Positions 17,946 through 27,980 of a stretch of DNA of 62,007 nucleotides are shown here, piece after piece; the stretch's first letter is position 1, and each line of letters begins with the position of its first letter. Source of the DNA: Deltaproteobacteria bacterium (GTDB lineage Bacteria; Desulfobacterota; Binatia; Binatales; Binataceae); contig DAHVFB010000008.1 of the NCBI GenBank assembly GCA_027317185.1, forward strand, positions 1-62,007. Direction: 5' to 3'. Both the position numbers and the translations under genes were made by a program. The notes under the pieces are model-generated. The model saw only the letters and a list, made by a program, of their open reading frames with translations, did not search any database and was not told the origin of the DNA.

Positions 17946-20291
17946 CTAAGCCTTCCTGGCCGCCTGGATGGCGCGCCAGATCTTTTCGGGTTTCAACGGC
18001 ATGTCGAGATTCTTGATGCCAAACGGCTTCAGCGCATCGAGCACGCCGCTGACGACGCAGGGGGTGGACCCGATCGTGCCCGCCTCGCCGACGCCCTTGA
18101 CCCCGAGCGGATTGATCGGCGAGGGCGTCACCGTGCTGTCGAGTTCATAATGCGGCAGCATCTCGGCCTTCGGCACCGCGTAGTCCATCAGGGTGGCGGT
18201 CAGCAACTGGCCGTTCTCGTCGTAAATCACCTCTTCGTAGAGCGCCTGCGCGATACCCTGGGCGATACCGCCATGGACCTGACCTTCGACCAGCAAGGGA
18301 TTGATGATCCGTCCGCAGTCATCAACCGCGACGTAGCGTAAAAATTTGACGACGCCGGTGTCCGCATCGACCTCGACCACGCAGGCGTGGGTGCCGAAGG
18401 GAAAGGTGCATGCCGTTGGCTCGTAAAAGCCGGCCTCGTTGAGTCCGGGTTCAATTCCCGGAATAGGGTGCTTGTGGCCATAGGAGGCGTCCACCACCCG
18501 TTGCAGCGGAATGGATTTCGTCAGATCGCTCGCCATCGCGATGGTGCCGTTGTTAAACGTAAGCTGATCGGGCGGCACCTCCATCATGGTGGAGGCGATT
18601 TTCTTCATTTTTGCCTGTAGCTTCTGAACCGCCATCATCAGCGCCGCGCCGCCGACCGAAGTGCCGCGGCTGCCGAAAGTGCCAGTGCCGTATTGCACGA
18701 TCGCGGTGTCGCCATGCACCACCGTCACATCGTCGATGCCGATTCCCAGTTCATCGGCCACCAACTGGGCGAAACTGGTCTCCTGGCCCTGACCGTGGGG
18801 CGAGACGCCGGTCAGCACGGTCACCTTGGAGTCGGGTTCCATGCGGATCGTCGCGCTTTCCCATCCGCCGCCTTTCATGCTCGGCGGCAACATGGGCGAG
18901 GGGCCGATTCCGCAAATTTCGACATACGAGCAGATTCCGATACCGATGTAGCGTCCGTGCTTGCGACCTTCGGCTTGCTCGGCGCGAACCTTCGGATAGT
19001 CGATGTGTTTAAGCGCGAGGTCGAGCGCCGGTTCGTAGTCGCCGGAGTCGTATATCAGACCGCTGGCGATCTGCGCCGGGAAGGCTTCCTTGGGGATGAA
19101 ATTCTTGCGGCGAATCTCGGCTGGATCGAGGTTCAGTTCGAGCGCGATCATGTCCATTGTTCGTTCGGCGATAAAGCAGGCCTCGGGCCGTCCCGCCCCG
19201 CGATATGCATCCGGCGCCATCTTGTTGGTGAAGACCATCAACTGCTCGAAGGCCATCGCCGGGACTTTGTAGCATCCGGTCATCATCATGCCGGCGAAGC
19301 CCGGAACCATCGGGGTCAGAAGTTGTAAATAGGCGCCCATATCGCAGATGAAGCGCGCCTTGAGACCGAGGATCGTGCCATCGTTCTTCACCGGCGCTTC
19401 AATATAAGTGATTAAATCGCGGCCATGCGTGGTGGTGGCGAGGTTCTCGCGCCGGCGTTCGATCCACTTAACCGGCTTGTTCAGGAGCATCGCCAGATAA
19501 GCGGTCATCACCTCTTCGGCATAGACGTTGAGCTTGCAGCCGAAGCCACCGCCGACCTCGGGCGCGATTACGCGCATCCGATGCTCCGGCAGCTTCAACA
19601 CCTCGGCCAGATAAGAGCGCAGCAGATGCGGTCCCTGAGTCGAGGACCATAGCGTCAGATATTCCGAACCCGGGTTCCATTGCGCCACCGCACCGCGGGG
19701 TTCCATCGGCACTGGCGCCAGCCGCTGATTGACCAGCCGAAACTTGATGATCCGGTCCGCCTCGCGCATCGCGCGATCGATCTCACCGGACTTCACTTCC
19801 GCGCGGGTCGAGATGTTATTGCCGAATTGCTCGTGAATGACCGGTGCATCCGCTTCGAGCGCTTTTTCGGGATCGGTAATGACCGGCAGGGGATCGTAGT
19901 CGACCTCGATCAGGTCCAGCGCGTCCTGCGCCGTGTATTGATCGATCGCGACGGCCACGGCCACCGCTTCGCCCACGAACCTTACGCGATCCTGCGCCAG
20001 CGCCGGATGGTATGGCACGTTTTGGGCGGGAGCGGCCGTGATCAGGGTCGGCAACTTGCCGCGAATGTCTTCGCCGGTGAGCACCGCGACTACGCCGGGC
20101 AGCTTTTTCGCCGCTTCAACATCAATCGAATTGATTTTTGCGTGGCCGTAGGGACTGCGCAGCATCACGGCGGCCAGCATCCCCGGCAGTTTGATATCGT
20201 CGACATAGGTCCCGTTGCCGGAAATCAGCCGCGGATCCTCGCGGCGCTTGACGCGCGAACCGACAAACTTCGGGACAATTCCTGCTGCCAT
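17946..20291 (-). CDS. coxL: Molybdopterin-binding large subunit, form II CO dehydrogenase-like
   Basis: Catalytic subunit of a xanthine-oxidase-family molybdenum hydroxylase. The 781-residue product has the two aldehyde-oxidase domains. The active-site loop reads AYRGAGR (362-368), the form II or BMS type, not the AYxCSFR loop with the S-bridged copper cysteine of true form I CO dehydrogenase. The catalytic glutamate of the family is Glu736 in GVGEAG. CO oxidation is therefore not assured; a carboxylic-acid, aldehyde or N-heterocycle substrate is equally possible. A GAGGAGAG ribosome binding site precedes the ATG. Confidence 0.92.
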   Translation of the reverse strand: MAAGIVPKFVGSRVKRREDPRLISGNGTYVDDIKLPGMLAAVMLRSPYGHAKINSIDVEAAKKLPGVVAVLTGEDIRGKLPTLITAAPAQNVPYHPALAQDRVRFVGEAVAVAVAIDQYTAQDALDLIEVDYDPLPVITDPEKALEADAPVIHEQFGNNISTRAEVKSGEIDRAMREADRIIKFRLVNQRLAPVPMEPRGAVAQWNPGSEYLTLWSSTQGPHLLRSYLAEVLKLPEHRMRVIAPEVGGGFGCKLNVYAEEVMTAYLAMLLNKPVKWIERRRENLATTTHGRDLITYIEAPVKNDGTILGLKARFICDMGAYLQLLTPMVPGFAGMMMTGCYKVPAMAFEQLMVFTNKMAPDAYRGAGRPEACFIAERTMDMIALELNLDPAEIRRKNFIPKEAFPAQIASGLIYDSGDYEPALDLALKHIDYPKVRAEQAEGRKHGRYIGIGICSYVEICGIGPSPMLPPSMKGGGWESATIRMEPDSKVTVLTGVSPHGQGQETSFAQLVADELGIGIDDVTVVHGDTAIVQYGTGTFGSRGTSVGGAALMMAVQKLQAKMKKIASTMMEVPPDQLTFNNGTIAMASDLTKSIPLQRVVDASYGHKHPIPGIEPGLNEAGFYEPTACTFPFGTHACVVEVDADTGVVKFLRYVAVDDCGRIINPLLVEGQVHGGIAQGIAQALYEEVIYDENGQLLTATLMDYAVPKAEMLPHYELDSTVTPSPINPLGVKGVGEAGTIGSTPCVVSGVLDALKPFGIKNLDMPLKPEKIWRAIQAARKA

Positions 20292-20370
20292 GAATCTCTC
20301 CTCGCTTCTTCAGGGAACCGAACGGTGCGCGATCACGGACGAATTCATACCGGAACGCACCGAAAATGTT

Positions 20371-20850
20371 TCAGGCCGATTTGCGCGTCTCGCGCATCTT
20401 GCGCGCCGCGTACTGCACCGCGTTTATAATATGTTGATAGCCGGTGCAGCGGCACAGATTGCCATCGAGCGCATGGCGAATCTCGGCCTCGCTCGGATCG
20501 GGATTGCGGCTCAGCAGATCGGTCGTGAGCATCAGCATCCCGGGCGTGCAGAATCCGCATTGCAGCCCATGTTCTTCCCAGAATCCTTCCTGTACCGGAT
20601 GGAGGTGGCCGTCCTTTACCAGCCCCTCGACGGTGGTGATCTCGACGCCCTCGGCCTGGGCCGCGAGCACCGTGCAGGATTTTACCGCCTTACCGTTGAT
20701 CAGCACCGTGCAGGCGCCGCACAGCGAAGTTTCGCAGCCGACATGGGTGCCGGTAAGCTGCGCAACCTCGCGCAGATAATGGACCAGCAGCAGCCGATCC
20801 TCGATTTCGTCAGAACGACGCTGCCCATTGATGGTCACAGTTACGCGCAT
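20371..20850 (-). CDS. coxS: [2Fe-2S] small subunit of molybdenum hydroxylase (CoxS-like)
   Basis: Electron-transfer subunit. The 159-residue product carries the plant-ferredoxin-type cluster (Cys39, Cys44, Cys47, Cys59) and the second, four-helix cluster (Cys98, Cys101, Cys133, Cys135). The ATG at 20850 is preferred because a strong GGAGAGG lies 7 nt upstream and the protein then begins with the canonical MRVTVTINGQ strand; an upstream start would add 11 residues. It is the first gene of the operon, 79 nt before coxL, and divergent from clpB. Confidence 0.94.
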   Translation of the reverse strand: MRVTVTINGQRRSDEIEDRLLLVHYLREVAQLTGTHVGCETSLCGACTVLINGKAVKSCTVLAAQAEGVEITTVEGLVKDGHLHPVQEGFWEEHGLQCGFCTPGMLMLTTDLLSRNPDPSEAEIRHALDGNLCRCTGYQHIINAVQYAARKMRETRKSA

Positions 20851-20991
20851 AGCTATCCTCTCCGGCTGAAGGGCCGATCCCATCTCTTAGCAAAACATCA
20901 GCGAAGAGGACAATGAGAGGTAGATAATTCGAGTTACCGGAGGCTTCGGGCGCATTGTCGCGGACCGGAGGATGGTTAGATTGAAGATGTT

Positions 20992-23604
20992 ATGAACGCT
21001 AACCGTTTTACCGAAAAGCTCCAGGAGGCTATGGGCCGTGCCCAGAGCCGCGCACTTTCCGCTCATCATCAGGCCATCGATGTCGAGCATCTGCTGGCCG
21101 CGCTGCTCGAAGAAGAGCAGGGCCTGGCGTCTTCGATCCTCAGTATCGCTGGCGTCGATCCCCGTGTGGTGCGCACCAAAGTCGAAGAGGAATTAAACAA
21201 AATTCCTCAGGTGACCGGTAGCGGCACCGACGCGTCCCAGGTCTACGTCACGCAACGGCTGGGACGGGTGCTGGCGGCCGCCGAGCAGGAAGCGGGTAAG
21301 CTCAAGGACGATTATGTGTCGGTCGAGCACGTGCTGATTGCGATGCTCGGTGACGCCGGCGCGGCTTCGCGGATCCTGCGCGGCGCGGGGCTCAGCCCCG
21401 ACAAGCTGATGACGGCGCTAAAGCAGGTGCGCGGCAACCAGCGCGTCACTTCGGCCAATCCTGAGGCCACCTATCAGGCGCTGGAGCGTTACGGACGCGA
21501 TCTGACCAAGCTCGCGGCGGCCGGCAAGCTCGATCCGGTGATCGGGCGCGACAACGAAATTCGCCGCGTCATCCAGGTGCTCTCGCGCCGCACCAAGAAT
21601 AATCCGGTTCTGATTGGCGAGCCCGGCGTCGGCAAGACCGCGATCGTCGAGGGTCTGGCGCAGCGGATTGTATCGGGCGATGTCCCCGATGGGTTGAAAA
21701 ACCATCGTCTGATTTCGCTCGACATGGGCGCGCTGATCGCGGGCGCGAAGTTTCGCGGGGAATTCGAGGAACGGCTCAAGGCGCTGCTCAAGGAAGTGAC
21801 CGATGCGGCCGGCGAGGTGATCCTGTTCATCGACGAGCTGCACACGGTGGTCGGCGCCGGTGCGGCTGAAGGGGCGATGGATGCTTCCAACCTGCTCAAG
21901 CCGATGCTGGCGCGCGGCGAACTGCATTGCATCGGCGCCACCACGCTCGATGAGTATCGCAAGTATATCGAGAAGGATGCGGCGCTGGAGCGGCGCTTCC
22001 AGCCCGTGATGGTTAACGAGCCGAGCGTCGAGGACACCATCTCGATTCTGCGTGGACTCAAGGAGCGTTACGAGGTTCATCACGGCGTGCGGATCAAGGA
22101 TTCCGCGCTGGTGACCGCGGCGCTGCTCTCCAAACGCTACATCGCCGATCGTTTTCTGCCCGACAAAGCGATCGACCTGATTGACGAGGCGGCCGCCAAG
22201 CTGCGCACCGAAAAGGAATCGATGCCGGTCGAACTCGACGAAATAAACCGGCGTGTGATGCAGCTTGAGATCGAGCGCCAGGCGCTCAAGCGCGAAACCG
22301 ACCAGGCCTCGAAAGATCGGCTGACGCGGCTCGAAAAGGAGCTGGCGGAAGCCCAGGAGAAACGTTCGGCGTTACAGGCTCAATGGCAAAGCGAGAAGGC
22401 CGAACTTGGCCGGGTAGCCAGTCTCAAGGCGGAAATCGAGCAGACCCGGCTCGAAATCGAAAAGGCCAAGCGTGAATACGATCTCAACCGGGTGGCCGAG
22501 TTGCAGTACGGCAAACTGGCGGGTTTGGAGAAGCGGCTGGCGGAAAATGAAAGTCAGCTCCACCAGGGAGGCGCCGCCGCCCAGCGGCTAATCAAGGAGG
22601 AAGTCGACGACGAGGATATCGCCGAGGTGGTCGCCCGCTGGACCAGCATTCCGGTCTCGCGCCTGATGCAGGGCGAGGTCGAGAAGTTGGCCCATCTCGA
22701 AGATCATCTGCATCAGCGCGTGATTGGGCAGAACGAGGCGGTATCGGCGGTATCCGACGCGGTGATTCGAGCGCGCGCGGGCCTGGCCGATCCCAATCGC
22801 CCGATCGGATCGTTCATCTTTTTGGGGCCGACCGGGGTCGGCAAGACCGAGTTGGCGCGCGCGCTGGCGGAGTTTCTGTTCGATAATGAAAACGCCTTAA
22901 TCCGGATCGACATGTCCGAATATATGGAAAAGCACACTGTAGCGCGGCTGATTGGCGCGCCGCCGGGCTACGTCGGGTACGATGAAGGCGGCCAGCTCAC
23001 CGAAGCCGTGCGACGGCATCCATACGCGGTGATTCTGTTTGACGAAATCGAAAAGGCGCACGCCGACGTGTTCAACGTGCTGTTGCAGTTGCTCGATGAC
23101 GGCCGGCTGACCGATGGTCATGGCCGCGTGGTCGATTTCAAGAACACCGTCGTGATCATGACCTCGAACATCGCGAGCCAGTTGATCCTGTCGTTCAAGG
23201 GCCAGGACTACGAGCGCATGAAGCAGCAATGCCTCGACGTGCTGCGCCAGAGCTTCCGGCCCGAGTTCCTTAACCGGGTTGACGAGACCGTGGTGTTCCA
23301 TCCGCTGGCGAAGGAGGAATTGCGCGCGATCGTCGAGATTCAGCTCGCCCGCCTGCGCAAGCGGCTCGAGGATCGCAAGATCGAGCTGGAGCTGACCAAT
23401 GCCGCGCTCGACTACTTCGCCGAGCATGGCTACGACCCGGTATACGGCGCGCGTCCGCTCAAGCGGTTGATCCAACGCGAGCTGGAGACCGCGCTCTCGC
23501 GGCGGCTGCTGAGCGGCGACGTCCGCGACGGATCGCGGGTCCGGATCGACGCCGGGGCGGGCGGATTGGAGTTCGCAAGCCATCCGCTGGCTACCGCCGC
23601 ATAG
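20992..23604 (+). CDS. clpB: ClpB ATP-dependent disaggregase
   Basis: Hexameric AAA+ chaperone that, with DnaK, pulls proteins out of aggregates in the cytoplasm. The 870-residue product has the Clp N-domain (1-145), AAA-1 with Walker A GEPGVGKT (about 210-217), the long coiled-coil middle domain (about 410-525) that marks ClpB rather than ClpA/C, and AAA-2 with GPTGVGKT followed by the D2-small domain. Full length. No clear heat-shock promoter or CIRCE repeat is visible in the 141 nt separating it from coxS. Confidence 0.97.
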   Translation: MNANRFTEKLQEAMGRAQSRALSAHHQAIDVEHLLAALLEEEQGLASSILSIAGVDPRVVRTKVEEELNKIPQVTGSGTDASQVYVTQRLGRVLAAAEQEAGKLKDDYVSVEHVLIAMLGDAGAASRILRGAGLSPDKLMTALKQVRGNQRVTSANPEATYQALERYGRDLTKLAAAGKLDPVIGRDNEIRRVIQVLSRRTKNNPVLIGEPGVGKTAIVEGLAQRIVSGDVPDGLKNHRLISLDMGALIAGAKFRGEFEERLKALLKEVTDAAGEVILFIDELHTVVGAGAAEGAMDASNLLKPMLARGELHCIGATTLDEYRKYIEKDAALERRFQPVMVNEPSVEDTISILRGLKERYEVHHGVRIKDSALVTAALLSKRYIADRFLPDKAIDLIDEAAAKLRTEKESMPVELDEINRRVMQLEIERQALKRETDQASKDRLTRLEKELAEAQEKRSALQAQWQSEKAELGRVASLKAEIEQTRLEIEKAKREYDLNRVAELQYGKLAGLEKRLAENESQLHQGGAAAQRLIKEEVDDEDIAEVVARWTSIPVSRLMQGEVEKLAHLEDHLHQRVIGQNEAVSAVSDAVIRARAGLADPNRPIGSFIFLGPTGVGKTELARALAEFLFDNENALIRIDMSEYMEKHTVARLIGAPPGYVGYDEGGQLTEAVRRHPYAVILFDEIEKAHADVFNVLLQLLDDGRLTDGHGRVVDFKNTVVIMTSNIASQLILSFKGQDYERMKQQCLDVLRQSFRPEFLNRVDETVVFHPLAKEELRAIVEIQLARLRKRLEDRKIELELTNAALDYFAEHGYDPVYGARPLKRLIQRELETALSRRLLSGDVRDGSRVRIDAGAGGLEFASHPLATAA

Positions 23605-23771
23605 GTTCGCAGATTAAATCTGTTGCGAAGGGCGAGGCGATCTTGGGGTCGTCCGCCCCTTTAACATTGAGGCGGGCTGCGCGGCATTGCGGGGATTGGC
23701 CCGATGCAATAGATACTGATTCAGTACTTCCCAATTCGCGCCGCACCCGCGTCTCAACGGAGAGAATCGCC

Positions 23772-25070
23772 ATGCAGAACGGCCGTCCGCGAAATCTGGT
23801 AATCGACGATCCCAAGCGCGCCGCTTTTCAGGTCCATCGCAGCGCCTATACTTCGCGCGAGATTCTCGAGCTCGAACGCGATCTCGTTTTCGATCGTTCC
23901 TGGATCTATGTCGGCCATGAGACCGAGGTGCGAAACCCGGGCGATTTCCAAAGCCGCAACGTCGCCGGCCGTCCGGTGATTCTGTGCCGCGACAGCGGCG
24001 GCGAGATTCGCGTGCTGATCAATAGCTGTACCCATCGGGGCGCGGAGGTGTGCCGCGAAACCGAAGGCAATGCCAAATCGTTCCAATGCTTTTATCATGC
24101 CTGGACATTCAACAATCGCGGTGAGCTGGTTGGCGTGCCCGATGCCGCCGGCTACGGCCCGGCTTTCAAAAAAGAGGAACTGGGCCTCAAGGCGCCGCCG
24201 CGCATCACCAACTATCGCGGGCTTATCTTCCTGAGCTTCGATCCCAATATTGAGGACTTTGTCACTTACCTGGCGAATGCGAAGGAGCAGCTCGACCTCA
24301 TCATGGATCAGTCCGAGGTCGGGATGGAGATCGTCGTCGGCACGCACCTGTACTCCACTCGCGCCAACTGGAAGATGCTGGTCGAGAACAGCCTCGAGAG
24401 CTACCACGTCGCCCCGCTGCACAAGAGCTATATCGATTACCTGCGGGTGGTGGGCAACGACGTATCCCGCGCGCCGGTGCGCGGTTTCGGCAAAGAACTT
24501 GGCAACGGCAACGCGGTTGAGGAATACGAAGGCAACTGGGGCCGTCCGCGTTTGCGATGGGATCCACGCTGGGGTGAGCAGGCCAAAGCCGAGATCGAGG
24601 AAAACCGGCGGCGATTGACGGCGCGCTTCGGCGAGCAGCGCGCCTTGCGGATCGCGGAATGGAATCGCAACGTGCTGATTTATCCCAACTTGATGATCAA
24701 CGACATCATGGGGATTACAATCCGTGCTTTTTACCCGATCGCACCCGATTACATGGAAGTTCGCGCATGGTCGCTGGCGGCGGCCGATGAATCGCCGGTT
24801 TGGCGCGCGCGGCGGCTGGATAACTTCCTGACCTTTCTCGGTCCGGGCGGCCTTTCGACGCCCGACGATAATGAGGCGATGGAATCGTGCCAGCGCGGCT
24901 TTCGCGCGGCGGGCGAAGTTGAATGGTCGGATATGTCGCGCGGGATCGTGCGCGAGTCGCAGGCGGTCGATGAAGAGCAACTGCGATCGTTCTGGCGCAA
25001 ATGGAACAATCAAATCGCCGGCACCCGCCGAACCCGTTCGAGCAGCACGAAGGTGCGGCGGGTCGCGTGA
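23772..25070 (+). CDS. Rieske non-heme iron oxygenase, alpha subunit
   Basis: Terminal oxygenase subunit of an aromatic-ring-hydroxylating-dioxygenase-type enzyme. The 432-residue product has the Rieske [2Fe-2S] ligands Cys86/His88 and Cys106/His109 (CTHRG and CFYHAW) and the mononuclear iron histidines His212 and His217 in ESYHVAPLH. The ATG at 23772 is chosen because it follows GGAGAGAATC and leaves a normal N-terminus; the frame is open 43 codons further upstream. No beta subunit, ferredoxin or reductase gene lies beside it, so it may be a homotrimeric form using partners encoded elsewhere. Substrate cannot be told from the sequence. Confidence 0.9.
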   Translation: MQNGRPRNLVIDDPKRAAFQVHRSAYTSREILELERDLVFDRSWIYVGHETEVRNPGDFQSRNVAGRPVILCRDSGGEIRVLINSCTHRGAEVCRETEGNAKSFQCFYHAWTFNNRGELVGVPDAAGYGPAFKKEELGLKAPPRITNYRGLIFLSFDPNIEDFVTYLANAKEQLDLIMDQSEVGMEIVVGTHLYSTRANWKMLVENSLESYHVAPLHKSYIDYLRVVGNDVSRAPVRGFGKELGNGNAVEEYEGNWGRPRLRWDPRWGEQAKAEIEENRRRLTARFGEQRALRIAEWNRNVLIYPNLMINDIMGITIRAFYPIAPDYMEVRAWSLAAADESPVWRARRLDNFLTFLGPGGLSTPDDNEAMESCQRGFRAAGEVEWSDMSRGIVRESQAVDEEQLRSFWRKWNNQIAGTRRTRSSSTKVRRVA

Positions 25071-25185
25071 TCGGTCTTCGCGCAGGATAGTTTTGACAGC
25101 ACCATAAATCCTGTGCGAGATATCGCGCAGGCTGCCTCAATCGATGGGAAGGTTGGTTCCACCACGGAATTAAAGCAGGGTCTAT

Positions 25186-25962
25186 ATGGCGGACGGAAAA
25201 GCACAAAAGATCTGGGCGCTGCCAGGTGCGATGGTGACGCTGCCAAAATCGCTCCTGATGCTGGGCGCCGATTCCGCGCCGATCACGTTGCCGGCGCCGT
25301 CATTTCTGATCGAGCATCCGAAAGGTTTGATCCTGTTCGATACGGGGTGCAACCCGAAGATACTCGATGATCCGGTGGCTTATTGGGGACCGATGGCGGC
25401 CAACATGCCGTTCGAGTGGAAGAAAAGCGAGACGCTCGATAAGCAGATCGAACGTGTGGGCTATAAAGCCAGCGATGTCAAATACGTCGTGCTTTCGCAT
25501 GGGCATCTCGACCATGCCGGCGGCTTGACCCATTTTCCGAACGCGAAGTTCATCGCGGGAGCCGGCGAGTTGCGCTACGCCTACTGGCCCGATCCTGATC
25601 GCCGCTGGGCCTTCATACTGGAAGATTTTCTTCCCACTCGTAACTACCAGTGGATCGAACTCGGGCAGGATCAGGACCTGTTCGGCGATGGCGCGGTAAC
25701 TTTCCTGTACACGCCGGGCCATACGCCGGGCGAATGTTCTATCCTCGTCAATCTGCCCCATCGACGAGTGCTCATCACCGGCGACACCGTACATACGCGG
25801 GCCTCGCTCGAACACGAAATCGCGATGCCTTTCAGCGTTAACCATATGCAGGCGCGGCAGTCGTTGCAGCGTATAAAATCGATTCGCGATATCTCCGGCG
25901 CGCAATTGTGGATCACTCACGATCCCGATGACTGGAAAGAAAATCCGCGCGAGTTGGATTGA
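25186..25962 (+). CDS. Metallo-beta-lactamase-fold lactonase (AHL lactonase-like)
   Basis: Zinc hydrolase of the N-acylhomoserine-lactonase-like branch of the metallo-beta-lactamase superfamily. The dinuclear zinc motif SHGHLDHAGG gives His105, His107, Asp109 and His110, and a second histidine and Asp follow in TPGHTPGE and ITGDTVHT. The 258-residue length matches AiiA/AttM-type lactonases. It precedes an FmdB-type gene by 8 nt and then the molybdoenzyme operon. Quorum-quenching is one possible role; a general lactonase is equally likely. Confidence 0.85.
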   Translation: MADGKAQKIWALPGAMVTLPKSLLMLGADSAPITLPAPSFLIEHPKGLILFDTGCNPKILDDPVAYWGPMAANMPFEWKKSETLDKQIERVGYKASDVKYVVLSHGHLDHAGGLTHFPNAKFIAGAGELRYAYWPDPDRRWAFILEDFLPTRNYQWIELGQDQDLFGDGAVTFLYTPGHTPGECSILVNLPHRRVLITGDTVHTRASLEHEIAMPFSVNHMQARQSLQRIKSIRDISGAQLWITHDPDDWKENPRELD

Positions 25963-25969
25963 GTAGCCG

Positions 25970-26374
25970 ATGCCGCTGTACGAATGGCTTTGCCCCGGCT
26001 GTGACCTGACGTTCGAGGGCCTCGCCGATCTTGGCGAGCGCAACCGCAAACGCCGATGTCCGGCCTGCGCGCGGTTGGCGCCGCGAGTCATATCGCAATT
26101 TGCGATTGCCAATCGGAATGTGTCAGGCGAACGGGAAATCGATTCGCTGACCCGTCCACTCGCTCCGCCAGTGCCCCCCGCGGCGCGCTTTTGCTGGATG
26201 AACGACAAGGCCGCGGATCGCTTCGCGGCGTACCATCTGGGCCGCGGTCACGAATACGACGATCGTCACGCGCGCGCCGCTGAATTGCGCAAGCAGCGCG
26301 GTGAAATCGCCAAGCCGGCCAGGCGCATTCGTAAAGGCGCCAGGTCAGCGGCTCACCGTCAGGAACATGCTTGA
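25970..26374 (+). CDS. FmdB/zinc-ribbon family protein
   Basis: Starts MPLYEWLCPGCDLTFEG, the N-terminal signature of FmdB-type regulatory zinc ribbons. The CPGC and CPAC pairs are spaced for one zinc. FmdB was named from the formamidase operon of Methylophilus. After the ribbon (about residues 1-42) the remaining 90 residues are Arg/Ala-rich and not recognised. It starts 8 nt after the lactonase gene and 75 nt before the molybdoenzyme operon. Confidence 0.75.
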   Translation: MPLYEWLCPGCDLTFEGLADLGERNRKRRCPACARLAPRVISQFAIANRNVSGEREIDSLTRPLAPPVPPAARFCWMNDKAADRFAAYHLGRGHEYDDRHARAAELRKQRGEIAKPARRIRKGARSAAHRQEHA

Positions 26375-26449
26375 AAGCCGATTGTTCTTTCGCGAAGCAC
26401 ACTTTACGATAAGAGCCGATTCGGCTCAGGCGGGACGAGGAAAAGACAA

Positions 26450-27979
26450 TTGCGATACGGCTTCGTAATCGATCAGGATCGATGTATCGGATGCCATGCG
26501 TGCACGGTGGCCTGCAAAGAAGAGCATGGGGTTCCGGTCGGCGTCTTCCGAACCTGGGTCAAATACATCGAGAAGGGCCAGTTCCCCGACACCTCGCGCC
26601 ATTTCGCAGTCCTGCGCTGTAACCATTGCGACAACGCGCCGTGCGTCGAGATCTGCCCAACCACCGCCTTGTTCAAGCGCTCCGATGGTATCGTCGATTT
26701 CGATAGCTCGCGCTGTATCGGCTGCAAGTCCTGCATGCAGGCCTGCCCCTACGATGCGTTGTATATCGATCCGAACAGCAATACGGCGGCGAAATGTAAC
26801 TATTGCGCTCATCGGATCGAGATGGAGCTCGAACCGGCCTGCGTAATCGTATGTCCCACGCAGGCGATTATCGCGGGCGATCTGGATGATCCGGCGAGCC
26901 GCATCGCACGCACGATCACCACGCAAAAGGTCACCGCGCGCAAACCGCATAAGGGCACTGAGCCGAAACTTTTTTATGTCGGCGTCGACGGCGATCTGTT
27001 GCAGCCTACGATGCTCTCAACGCAACCCGCATACCTGTGGGCCGAGCGCCGGCCGGACCAGCTTTCCAATGCCGCTCGCACGCCGGCGCGTAACGACATT
27101 CCGGGCGCTGCGCGCGAAGTCTATGACATCGCGCATCCGATGCCATGGGGCGCGAAGGCCGCCGCTTATCTGTGGACCAAATCGATCGCCGCGGGCGTGC
27201 TGATCGTCGCCGCGATAGTTTCTTTTCTATTCGGCCGGGCCGACGCGACCACCGCGCTCGCGAGTCCGATTATCGCGCTGGGCTTCACCGGCCTGACTTC
27301 GGCGATATTGGTCGCCGATCTGAAACGTCCCGACCGCTTCTACTTTTTACTCACCAAGCCGAATTTCAGTTCGTGGCTGGTCTGGGGCGCCTACATCTTG
27401 ATGTTGTACAGTGGGGCCGCGATGGCGTGGCTCGGCTGCGTCTGGTTCATGGGATACGTTCCGGGCTTTGTCGGCGCGATCGCGACCGCGCTCGGACTGG
27501 CCACCGCCGGTTATACGGCGTTTCTGTTTGCGCAGGCCAAGGGCCGCGAACTGTGGCAGAGTCCGCTTTTCCTGTGGCATTTGATTGCGCAGGCGGTGAT
27601 CGCAGGTTCGGCGATCCTGCTAATTATCGCGAGTGTCGCCTCGGCGCGGCCGATAGTGTCCGATCTTGCCTGGCTGCTAATTGTCTCGCTCGCGATTGGC
27701 TTCGCGATGGTGCTTACCGAGTTATATCTCGCGCCGATGAACGAGGACCTGCGCCGCGCCGCCGACCTGATCAGCAAAGGCCCGCTCAGCGGACGCTTTT
27801 GGATGGGGTGCGGAGTGCTCGGGGTCCTGATTCCAATCATACTCATGTCGATTGGATTCAATGCCGCGGATCCGGCCGCCACCGCCGCATTCGTGGTGGC
27901 TGCGTTTGCGGCATTGGCCGGGCTGTGGAAATTCGAGGACATCTGGATCAAAGCGGGGCAGGCGGTCCCACTGAGCTAA
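26450..27979 (+). CDS. Fused iron-sulfur and membrane-anchor subunit of a CISM molybdoenzyme (NrfC-NrfD type)
   Basis: One 509-residue protein joins two subunits usually encoded separately. Residues 1-180 form a DmsB/PsrB-type ferredoxin with sixteen cysteines for four [4Fe-4S] clusters (Cys12, 15, 18, 22; 57, 60, 65, 69; 89, 92, 95, 99; 116, 119, 131, 135). Residues about 235-500 form an NrfD/PsrC-like integral membrane domain with roughly eight helices and a quinone-binding role in the family. It passes electrons between the catalytic subunit encoded next (1 nt gap) and the quinone pool. The start is TTG at 26450, with AGGA ten bases upstream. Confidence 0.85.
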   Translation: MRYGFVIDQDRCIGCHACTVACKEEHGVPVGVFRTWVKYIEKGQFPDTSRHFAVLRCNHCDNAPCVEICPTTALFKRSDGIVDFDSSRCIGCKSCMQACPYDALYIDPNSNTAAKCNYCAHRIEMELEPACVIVCPTQAIIAGDLDDPASRIARTITTQKVTARKPHKGTEPKLFYVGVDGDLLQPTMLSTQPAYLWAERRPDQLSNAARTPARNDIPGAAREVYDIAHPMPWGAKAAAYLWTKSIAAGVLIVAAIVSFLFGRADATTALASPIIALGFTGLTSAILVADLKRPDRFYFLLTKPNFSSWLVWGAYILMLYSGAAMAWLGCVWFMGYVPGFVGAIATALGLATAGYTAFLFAQAKGRELWQSPLFLWHLIAQAVIAGSAILLIIASVASARPIVSDLAWLLIVSLAIGFAMVLTELYLAPMNEDLRRAADLISKGPLSGRFWMGCGVLGVLIPIILMSIGFNAADPAATAAFVVAAFAALAGLWKFEDIWIKAGQAVPLS

Positions 27980-27980
27980 T

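Noticed and set aside
23754-25013. 419-codon open frame antisense to the Rieske oxygenase
   Set aside because: Shadow of a gene with complete Rieske and iron motifs.
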